Part shown: one piece after another, positions 18,334 to 24,462 of the stretch
Numbering within the stretch: the stretch's first letter is position 1
Layout of the letters: every line of letters starts with the position of its first letter
DNA from: Poriferisodalis sp965116715
GTDB lineage: Bacteria; Actinomycetota; Acidimicrobiia; Acidimicrobiales; Poriferisodalaceae
Length of the DNA stretch: 64,000 bases
Direction of reading: 5' to 3'
Assembly (NCBI GenBank): GCA_965116715.1
Contig: OZ220724.1
Location: forward strand, 186,001 to 250,000
The notes under the pieces: generated by a model
Databases searched by the model: none
The model's input: the letters and a program-made list of their open reading frames with translations, nothing else
What the model was told of the DNA's origin: nothing
Program-made: the position numbers and the translations under genes

Positions 18334-19056
18334 ATGGCGAACTTCACACACGGCTCCGCAGACATTCACTACGACGATCACGGCTCCGGCTTCCCGCTGT
18401 TGCTCATTGCCCCCGGGGGAATGCGATCTGCAGCGTCGTTCTGGGAGCACACGCCGTGGAACCCGATCACCCAACTCTCCGACCGGTACCGGGTGATAGC
18501 GATGGACCAGCGCAACGCCGGCCGCTCCACGGCCCCCATCTCCGCCGATGATGGCTGGACCACCTACACGGCCGACCAGCTCGCGCTCATGGACCATCTC
18601 GGCTGCGAGCAGTTCCACCTGGCGGGCATGTGCATCGGCGGTCCTTACATCATGGGGCTGATCCAGGCAGCGCCCGAGCGGGTGGCGAGCGCCACGCTGT
18701 TCCAGACCATCGGGCTCGACGAGAACCGTGACGCTTTCTACGACATGTTCGACGACTGGGCGCAGGCGATCCGCGACGGGCACCCCGAAGCCGACGACGC
18801 GGCTTGGACTCAGTTCCGCTCGAACATGTACGACGGCGACAACTTCCTGTTCAACGTGGACCGGGATTTCGTCGCGACCGTCCAGACGCCGCTGCTGGTG
18901 CTGCTTGGCAATGACCTGTACCACCCCGAGTCGTCGTCGCGCATCGTCCACGACGCCGCACCCAACTCCACGCTGATCGAAGACTGGATGGACGGCGACG
19001 CCCGGACAGCGGCGATGGACCAATTCGCCGCCTTCCTCGCCACCCACACCCCCTGA
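18334..19056 (+). CDS. Alpha/beta hydrolase with Cys in the nucleophile position
   Basis: A 240-residue alpha/beta hydrolase fold protein. The usual Gly-X-Ser-X-Gly elbow reads LAGMCIGGPYI, so Cys100 sits where serine is expected. Other family parts are present: LLLIAPGGMRSAASFW, VIAMDQRNAGRS and LLVLLGNDLYHP. Cysteine nucleophiles occur in dienelactone hydrolases, so the protein could be active with a different preference, or be a weakly active relative. The ATG is the first start with similarity. An SDR gene follows after about 50 bp on the same strand. Confidence 0.85.
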   Translation: MANFTHGSADIHYDDHGSGFPLLLIAPGGMRSAASFWEHTPWNPITQLSDRYRVIAMDQRNAGRSTAPISADDGWTTYTADQLALMDHLGCEQFHLAGMCIGGPYIMGLIQAAPERVASATLFQTIGLDENRDAFYDMFDDWAQAIRDGHPEADDAAWTQFRSNMYDGDNFLFNVDRDFVATVQTPLLVLLGNDLYHPESSSRIVHDAAPNSTLIEDWMDGDARTAAMDQFAAFLATHTP

Positions 19057-19107
19057 ACGGAGGATCGTGCCTGCTCCGCAGCAGGCGGGGCGCATTAGCT
19101 TGCGCGC

Positions 19108-19935
19108 ATGACTTCCGCAGGCAGTTCAGACAGTTCCACGAGTGCCGACCGTCGGCTGGACGGCAAGGTGGCGGTGGTCACCGGGGCGAGCCGGGGCATC
19201 GGCGAAGCCAGCGCGCGAGCGCTGGACGCCGCGGGCGCTCGGGTGGTGCTGACGGGCCGGACGACGGCAGATCTCGAACGCGTCGCAGACGAGCTGCTGC
19301 ATGATCCGGTCGTCCTGACGGCCGATCTCGCTCCCGCCGGAGCCGGCACCGACCTGGCCCGGCGCATCCTGGGCGAGGTCGACGGCGTCGACGTGCTGGT
19401 CAACAACGCAGGCATTCCCATGCGCCGGACTCCCGCACAGCTCACTGAGGCTGACTTCGACTTGGTCTTCTCGATCAACGTGCGCTCGCTGGTGATGCTG
19501 AGCATCGGGCTGGCACCGTCGATGACTGCTCGCGGCGGGGGATCGGTGATCAACATCAGCTCGGTCGCCGGCGTGCACGGGCCGCTCGGCCGTGTCGCCT
19601 ATGCCGGCACCAAAGGTGCCGTCGATGCGATGACCCGAGCGCTCGCAGCGGACTGGGGCCCCGGCGGCATCCGGGTGAACTCGATAGCGCCGGGTCTGAT
19701 TGCGACCGCCATCTGGGAGGAAGCACGCAACAACGTGCCGGGCCTCATCGACGACCTTGCCGGTCAGATTGCCCTCAAGCGCTGGGGCTTCGGCGACGAC
19801 ATCGCCGACGTCGTGCTGTTCTTCGCATCGGATGCATCCCGCTACGTCACCGGCGAGACGCTGGTGGTGGACGGCGGGCTGGCTCGTGTCACGGCCTCGA
19901 ACGCCCCGCCGGCACTGCCTGAGCTCGAGGACTAA
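19108..19935 (+). CDS. Short-chain dehydrogenase/reductase (SDR)
   Basis: A 275-residue classical SDR. The cofactor motif is TGASRGIGEAS near residue 25, NNAG is at 99-102, and the catalytic Ser-Tyr-Lys set is Ser152, Tyr165 and Lys169 (VAYAGTKGAV). The C-terminal part WGFGDDIADVVLFFASD and YVTGETLVVDGG is normal. The last ~65 codons recur, diverged, 3,015 bp downstream, so this gene forms one edge of a duplicated segment. It would oxidise an alcohol or reduce a ketone with NAD(P); the substrate is unknown. Confidence 0.9.
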   Translation: MTSAGSSDSSTSADRRLDGKVAVVTGASRGIGEASARALDAAGARVVLTGRTTADLERVADELLHDPVVLTADLAPAGAGTDLARRILGEVDGVDVLVNNAGIPMRRTPAQLTEADFDLVFSINVRSLVMLSIGLAPSMTARGGGSVINISSVAGVHGPLGRVAYAGTKGAVDAMTRALAADWGPGGIRVNSIAPGLIATAIWEEARNNVPGLIDDLAGQIALKRWGFGDDIADVVLFFASDASRYVTGETLVVDGGLARVTASNAPPALPELED

Positions 19936-20053
19936 GCAGCGCCTGGACGCGCGGAGGGCGCCGGACCGCAGTCCGGCGCCCTCCGTTGTGCGCCTGAGCC
20001 GTCAGCCCTGCCGGGCTGCGGCTGCGTTCAGTTGTCTACGCAGCGGCGCGTGC
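19737..20053. repeat. Direct repeat, copy 1 (SDR 3' end, terminator, tip of the opuAC 3' end)
   Basis: This ~317-bp segment matches 22752-23068 at a constant offset of 3,015 bp without gaps. The last 98 bp (19956-20053) are identical in the two copies, while the SDR coding part shows roughly 14 substitutions, many silent. Copy 1 carries only the last few codons of the substrate-binding protein gene that is complete beside copy 2. Confidence 0.9.
19952..19985. terminator. Strong hairpin terminator after the SDR gene
   Basis: A 15-bp perfect stem (CGGAGGGCGCCGGAC with its complement) around a CGCA loop lies 17 bp after the SDR stop. There is no long T-run, which is common for GC-rich actinobacteria. 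It would originally have served the convergent SDR and opuAC-type genes from both sides. Confidence 0.75.
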
Positions 20054-20081
20054 CCCGTCGCTGGCGACTCAACTGAGGATG

Positions 20082-20390
20082 TCATCGCAGAGAGCCCTCG
20101 CAGGCGCTTTGCGCGTCGAATCCGGCAAGTATCCAGTCCCGTCGGGCATGGCGAATCGATTCCTCGGAGTGTTGGTGTTCCTCTTCCGAGAGAATCGTCG
20201 TCGATTCATTCGTCGCCTGTTCGTGCCCCGCCATGTGGGCTTCAACCAGATCACCGTAGTGCTCCTCTGCATCCAGTTGTGCTTCGACCGCCGCCTCACA
20301 CTTTGCAGAACCGTCTGTTGCCGAACACGCCGCCATCAGGGCGACTAGCGCGATGCTGGCTGCCCGGGCAACCCGAATTGGGATGGACAT
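20082..20390 (-). CDS. Small predicted lipoprotein
   Basis: A 102-residue protein of unknown function. The N-terminus has a positively charged start, a hydrophobic segment (IALVALMAAC) and a lipobox cysteine, so it should be exported and lipid-anchored. The mature part is acidic and histidine-rich (EEHYGDLVEAHMAGHE, SEEEHQHSEES), almost entirely predicted helix. The ATG start is the only one giving a signal peptide. It lies at the left edge of the accessory unit, downstream of the disrupted secreted-protein gene on the same strand, so the two may once have been one transcript. No family was recognised. Confidence 0.65.
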   Translation of the reverse strand: MSIPIRVARAASIALVALMAACSATDGSAKCEAAVEAQLDAEEHYGDLVEAHMAGHEQATNESTTILSEEEHQHSEESIRHARRDWILAGFDAQSACEGSLR

Positions 20391-20708
20391 GCGAACTAGA
20401 CCGCCACGGGCTGGTTGCTGCAGGCATTCTGCGCCTGCGTTGCCGAGCAGCCACAGAAGGCTTCGTGGATGAATCCGGTCACTGGTGGCCGAGACTTCTG
20501 GGGCAGACGAACAGCGGCGCAACTGCGCACGCCACGGTGTACCAGTGCGTGTGCCAGACCGGAACGCTCTGATATGTGCGATCGCAACGCCAGATAAGCG
20601 TTGGCTTTCGCGTGTAGACCGGCGCACCCTGCGAGTCGTAGTCAACAACAAGCACATAGTCAGTGACATATCGGCAGTTGGTCTCGACCAACTCTTGTGC
20701 GTACCTAG

Positions 20709-21729
20709 ATGGTTAGTTCCAAGGGGTGGGGTCCACCGGTTAGGGGGTGAGGGTGTCCAAGCTCGGGGTGTGTATTCACGCCTCGATCTTGGAGGTTCTT
20801 GGCATGGGCCCGGACTTGGACACCCTCGCGACTGCACTGTATGTGAGGATCGATGACCTGTTGGCAGCGAATCCCGGTTGGGCGCCGAAGCGGCCCGAGG
20901 TGGGGATCGCGCCGAGGCTGACCGACGCGGAGCTGGTCACCTTGGCGGTGGTCTCGGCGCTTTTGGGCTATGACAACGAATCGCAGTTCGTGCGCTTCGC
21001 GCATGAGCATCTGCGGCCGTGGTTCCCGTATGTGCCCAACCGCGACGGCTACAACAAGCGGCTGCGGCGCTGCGCCGACACGATCGCCCGGGTCATTGCT
21101 GCTTTGGCGCGCGAGTGCGTCTCGTGGAACGACGACGTCTGGCTGGTGGACTCCACCCCCGTGGGGTGCGGCACCAGCCGCGAGACCGCCAAGCGCTCGG
21201 GCCTCGCCGACTGGGCCGAATACGGCTGGTGCGCGTCGCATTCCCGCTATTTCTGGGGCCTGCGGCTGCACCTGATCGCGACCCCCGCAGGGCTGCCGGT
21301 CGCCTTCGCGCTCGCCGGAGCCAAAGCCGACGAACGCGACGTCTGCGCCGCCATGATCGACCAAGCCGGCCTGGGCCGACGGGGCCAGACCCTCATCGCC
21401 GACAAGGGCTACCGCTCCCAAGCCTTCGAGACCGGCCTCAGCTCGGCCGGCATCACCATGCTGCGGCCCGCCACCCGCACCGAGACCCCGCGGCCCGGTG
21501 CCAAGCTCCTGCGCCCGCTGCGCCAGATCATCGAATCGATCAACTGGACACTCAAAGGCCAACTCAGCCTCGAACGCCACCGCGGCCGCACCCGCACAGG
21601 CGTCGCCGTCCGCATCGCCACCCGCCTGCTCGCCCTCACCGCCGCCATCTGGCACAACGAGACCTACCACCCCCACCGGCCACCACGCTCACTGACCGCC
21701 TACGACCACTAACCCTTGGAACTAACCAT
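20709..21729 (+). mobile_element. IS982-type insertion sequence (1,021 bp)
   Basis: The element has 17-bp perfect terminal inverted repeats (ATGGTTAGTTCCAAGGG at the left, its complement at the right) and CTAG on both outer sides (20705-20708 and 21730-21733), consistent with a 4-bp target duplication. It carries one transposase gene. Its insertion splits the secreted-protein gene on the opposite strand, and exact removal restores that frame, which fixes the boundaries well. Confidence 0.88.
20804..21712 (+). CDS. IS982-family transposase
   Basis: A 302-residue DDE transposase. The N-terminal LATALYVRIDDLL and RLTDAELVTLAVVSALLG, then DVWLVDSTPVGCGTSRETAKRS, WGLRLHLIATPAGLPVAF, LIADKGYRS and the C-terminal RQIIESINWTLKGQ and AIWHNETYHP match IS982-type transposases common in actinobacteria. 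Catalytic acidic residues are expected in VDSTP, IADKGY and QIIESIN. The ATG at 20804 follows GGAGG at ideal spacing, so it is preferred over an earlier in-frame start. The frame is open over the full family length, so the element may still be active. Confidence 0.92.
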   Translation: MGPDLDTLATALYVRIDDLLAANPGWAPKRPEVGIAPRLTDAELVTLAVVSALLGYDNESQFVRFAHEHLRPWFPYVPNRDGYNKRLRRCADTIARVIAALARECVSWNDDVWLVDSTPVGCGTSRETAKRSGLADWAEYGWCASHSRYFWGLRLHLIATPAGLPVAFALAGAKADERDVCAAMIDQAGLGRRGQTLIADKGYRSQAFETGLSSAGITMLRPATRTETPRPGAKLLRPLRQIIESINWTLKGQLSLERHRGRTRTGVAVRIATRLLALTAAIWHNETYHPHRPPRSLTAYDH

Positions 21730-21907
21730 CTAGTGTCGGCACTAGCCGGATTCGCGCCGACTATGCCGACGAGCGTGGTTGCCAACATCAGAGCGGCTAG
21801 CACGACCGCCAAGGGACGACGCAGCGCCCACAGGCGTCCGTCACGGTTGATTAACTTCACATCTGCCTCCTTGTAGGGGATTAGTTGGATTTCCCTACAC
21901 TGGGAGC

Positions 21908-22651
21908 GTGGATGTATCGTTTCAGACAGGACCGCGCGAGCCGAGGGCGGTTGCGTACGCACGGGTGTCCACCGGAGCGCAGGCCGACTCCGGGCTGGGA
22001 GTCGCCGCGCAGCACCGAGCGATCGCTGCGGCCGCTGCGGAACGAGGTTGGGATGTGGTGGGCGCATTCACCGACGGCGCTGTGTCAGCGACCATCGAAC
22101 CTCAGCGCCGCCCACAGCTCTCGGAGGCACTCAAGCTGCTTGCCACCGGTGGCGCCGACATGCTGATTGCGGCACGGCTGGACCGCTTTGCCCGCTCGAT
22201 GCGCGATTTGATGTGGTTGTTGGACATCGCGGATGATCAGGGTTGGCAGCTACTGGGCCTCGATGTCATCGTGGACCCCAAGACTCCGATCGGTTCCTTC
22301 CTACGCACCGTGCTCGGTGCGTTTGCGGAACTCGACCGCGCCGTGATCAGCGAGCGTACGACTGCGGCCCTGTCAGTAGCGAAGAGCCGCGGAACTCGGT
22401 TGGGACGCCCCTGCCAGCAACCACAAGAAGCAATGGACCTAGCTGTGACCATGCGCGCCGAAGGGAACAGCTATCGCCAGATCGGCAGAGCCCTCCAAGA
22501 CCGCGGCCTGCGCACAGCACAGGGGTGCAGTACTTGGCACGCCGCCACCGTGCGATCCCTGATCAATAGCGCTCGTCTCGATGCGGAAGCCGCTGCGAAC
22601 AGAGTCGCTCTCCAAGCCATCGAGCGTCTCGCATTGGCCGAGAACACTTGA
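21908..22651 (+). CDS. Serine recombinase (resolvase/invertase family with short recombinase domain)
   Basis: A 247-residue site-specific recombinase. The catalytic serine is Ser21 in AYARVSTGAQ, and the conserved arginines lie in ARLDRFARSMRD. The resolvase fold runs to about residue 150 (FLRTVLGAFAELDRAVISERT), followed by a helical DNA-binding segment, YRQIGRALQDRGLRTAQG, then WHAATVRSLINSA, resembling the start of the recombinase domain of large serine integrases. It lacks the zinc-ribbon and coiled-coil parts of those integrases. The GTG start has GGGAG only just upstream, so start choice is uncertain. It is divergent from the disrupted secreted-protein gene, sharing a 47-bp promoter region. 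Confidence 0.85.
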   Translation: MDVSFQTGPREPRAVAYARVSTGAQADSGLGVAAQHRAIAAAAAERGWDVVGAFTDGAVSATIEPQRRPQLSEALKLLATGGADMLIAARLDRFARSMRDLMWLLDIADDQGWQLLGLDVIVDPKTPIGSFLRTVLGAFAELDRAVISERTTAALSVAKSRGTRLGRPCQQPQEAMDLAVTMRAEGNSYRQIGRALQDRGLRTAQGCSTWHAATVRSLINSARLDAEAAANRVALQAIERLALAENT

Positions 22652-22752
22652 CAGCCGCACCAGCCGGGTGTAGATAAACGAACATATACGCTACGCATAT
22701 AGGCCGTGTCTGGGCCTGTGATTCGCCTTGGGACGTAGCTACGGGATCCCGG

Positions 22753-22950
22753 GCGAGCCTCGTTGACAACCTTGCCGGTCAGATTGTCCGCAGGCGCTGG
22801 GGCTTCGGCGACGACATCGCTGATGTGGTGCTGTTCTTCGCATCGGATGCATCCCGCTACGTCACCGGCGAGACGCTGGAGGTGGACGGCGGGCTGGCTC
22901 GTGTCACGGCCTCGAACGCCCCGCCGGCCCTGCCGGATCTCGAGGACTGA
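22753..22950 (+). pseudogene. 3' fragment of an SDR gene
   Basis: About 65 codons that match the end of the intact SDR gene at 19108-19935, including WGFGDDIADVVLFFASD, then YVTGETLEVDGG and a TGA stop where the intact copy has TAA. There is no start, cofactor motif or catalytic residue. The differences are partly silent (GCC/GCT, GAC/GAT, GTC/GTG), pointing to a diverged homologous allele rather than a fresh copy. Together with the terminator behind it, this fragment fills most of the otherwise gene-free stretch 22652-23050. Bases 22652-22752 show no recognisable gene. Confidence 0.85.
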
Positions 22951-22970
22951 ACCGCACCCGAACGCGCGAA

Positions 22971-22996
22971 GGGCGCCGGACCGCAGTCCGGCGCCC
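22971..22996. terminator. Hairpin terminator, second copy
   Basis: An 11-bp GGGCGCCGGAC stem with a CGCA loop, identical in core to the hairpin after the intact SDR gene but with a shorter stem because the outer bases differ. It lies 55 bp beyond the stop of the substrate-binding protein gene on the minus strand and probably ends that transcript. Confidence 0.7.
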
Positions 22997-23050
22997 TCCG
23001 TTGTGCGCCTGAGCCGTCAGCCCTGCCGGGCTGCGGCTGCGTTCAGTTGT

Positions 23051-24271
23051 CTACGCAGCGGCGCGTGCTGCGTCGAGCCAGGCGTCAACCGTGGCCCGGT
23101 TGTTGGCAATCCACTGGATGGCGATGTCACGCGGCGGTGTGCCCCCGTCTTGTTCGACGTTGGCCAACGCCACGTCGATGACCGACAGCGTCACAGCGTC
23201 GAACAATGCTTCGGCAGCCGGGTTCGCCGCCAGGAAGTTGTTGTTCGCAGTCACCTGGATGTCGGCGGCGATCCAGCCGAGCTGGCACAGGCCGTCAGCG
23301 GACGTACCCGCGGACGGGCACGCGTCTGGGCCGATCTGTGCGTTGACCGGTGAGCCGTCGGAGCCGAGCTGGCTCCACTGCTCACCGCCCTCAAGTCCCA
23401 GCGGGTTGGAGTCGTCGATCACGTTCTCGACGCCCATCCAATACACATTGTCGCCCGGGCGCAGCTGCGTCAGATACGCCGTGGGAGTCCATGTGTACAT
23501 CACCATCGCCTTGCCATCGTCAGCGTTGTCAACCGCTTGGGCGAACATCGCGTCGTAGCCGGCTTTGACTTGCTGGATGTTGTCCCAGCTGCTGAATGCG
23601 ATCTGACTCTCGATGATGTCGTCGCAGGTCCAGTCCTCGGGGCAGCCGAAGATATCGGCGACGCCGTTGCCCGGATCAGCGTCGACCTCGTCGAACGCGG
23701 CAAGCGCATCGGCGTTGCGGTTGAGCTCATCCATGGTGTAGACGCCGTACTCGTCGGCGAATGCCTTCGTGACCAGGAAGCCCTGGAGCCCACCGGCCAC
23801 CATCTCTTCGCCGACGATGGTCACATGCTCCTTCACGAGCGAACCATCGGGCAGCTCGTTCTCCAGCCACGAGAGGTGGCCCGGGTACCAGCTGTTGGGC
23901 CAGTAGTCCATTTCGCCCAAGGCCATGGCGGTGTAGCCATTGCTCGGGCCGAGCTCGATCTCGGCCGGGTCGGACACCTCGTAGCCCAGTTCCTCGAGCA
24001 GCAGCTTGTAGAGCTCAGCTTGGAAGTAGCCACTGGACCAATTGGCCCGGCCGGCCAGAACCGAGACGCCCTCGCCAGGCGTCATCGACATCTCTTCCAT
24101 CGGCTCTGTAGCTGCCGGCTCTTCTTCGACCATGGCTTCGGTCGTGGCGGCAGGAGCCTCGGTCTCGGCAGTTTCCGTGGCATCGCCGTCACCGTCGTCG
24201 CCGCACGCGGCAGCGAACAGTGCGAAGGCTGCTAGTAGCAACAGCAGCTTGGTCCATCGTTTCGATTTCAT
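23051..24271 (-). CDS. Glycine betaine/proline-type ABC transporter substrate-binding lipoprotein (ProX/OpuAC-like)
   Basis: A 406-residue exported binding protein. The signal peptide ends in LFAAAC with lipid-anchor Cys23, followed by an acidic Thr/Glu/Ala-rich linker to about residue 65. The binding domain includes VLAGRANWSSGYFQAEL, GEMDYWPNSWYPGHLSW and WTPTAYLTQLRPGDNVYW, whose tryptophans and tyrosines resemble the aromatic cage that holds quaternary amines. It is the third gene of an operon with an ATP-binding protein and permease upstream on the same strand. The substrate is inferred from the transporter class; choline, betaine or another quaternary amine is possible. Confidence 0.88.
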   Translation of the reverse strand: MKSKRWTKLLLLLAAFALFAAACGDDGDGDATETAETEAPAATTEAMVEEEPAATEPMEEMSMTPGEGVSVLAGRANWSSGYFQAELYKLLLEELGYEVSDPAEIELGPSNGYTAMALGEMDYWPNSWYPGHLSWLENELPDGSLVKEHVTIVGEEMVAGGLQGFLVTKAFADEYGVYTMDELNRNADALAAFDEVDADPGNGVADIFGCPEDWTCDDIIESQIAFSSWDNIQQVKAGYDAMFAQAVDNADDGKAMVMYTWTPTAYLTQLRPGDNVYWMGVENVIDDSNPLGLEGGEQWSQLGSDGSPVNAQIGPDACPSAGTSADGLCQLGWIAADIQVTANNNFLAANPAAEALFDAVTLSVIDVALANVEQDGGTPPRDIAIQWIANNRATVDAWLDAARAAA

Positions 24272-24462
24272 CTCGGAGATCCTCCCTGATCTGCGACAGA
24301 TTGCGTCACGCGGTGCACCGTGTTGAGACCACGCATGTACGGCGCCGTTCGCCCGGCTCGACGAGGGCTCCTTGTGCAGCAGCGTAGTCGGGTCATGTGC
24401 GCGCCTAACACCTTAGACCGCGCATACGTGTTCGGAGTGCTTGTTCCGGTGCGGGACAATTC

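Larger units (their letters stand above)
20479..21860 (-). pseudogene. Secreted small-protein gene split by the IS element
   Basis: The first part (21860 to 21734) has a GTG start after AAGGAGG, a twin-Arg-containing charged region (LWALRRPLAV), a hydrophobic core and an ANPASA cleavage site. The rest (20704 to 20479) continues after the IS. Deleting the IS and one CTAG target copy joins the two parts in frame as ...PASADTRYAQELVETN..., giving a 118-residue protein ending in SLGHQ. The mature part has four cysteines and many aromatic residues (VWHTHWYTVAC). In the present sequence the upstream part reads into the IS, so the gene is inactivated. Function unknown; no family recognised. Confidence 0.8.
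20054..23068. mobile_element. 3,015-bp accessory unit between direct repeats
   Basis: Removing the DNA between equivalent points of the two direct repeats would restore a simple order: SDR gene, terminator, convergent opuAC-type gene. The unit contains a small lipoprotein gene, a secreted-protein gene broken by an IS element, a serine recombinase gene and a second, diverged SDR 3' end. This layout suggests an integrated or recombined accessory segment. It is not proven that the recombinase inserted it, and the boundaries are given only to the resolution of the repeats. Confidence 0.6.
22752..23068. repeat. Direct repeat, copy 2
   Basis: Counterpart of 19737-20053 with identical spacing throughout. 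It covers the SDR fragment, the hairpin and the first 18 bases of the antisense opuAC-type 3' end. Perfect identity with copy 1 holds from 22971 to 23068. Confidence 0.9.

Noticed and set aside
20709..21729. Reading the element as an IS5-family insertion because of the CTAG target
   Set aside because: The transposase text matches IS982-type proteins in order of motifs; target length alone does not decide the family.
22763..23353. Open frame across the SDR fragment and the opuAC-type 3' end
   Set aside because: The frame differs from the SDR homology frame and runs antisense through a real gene; no protein similarity is seen.
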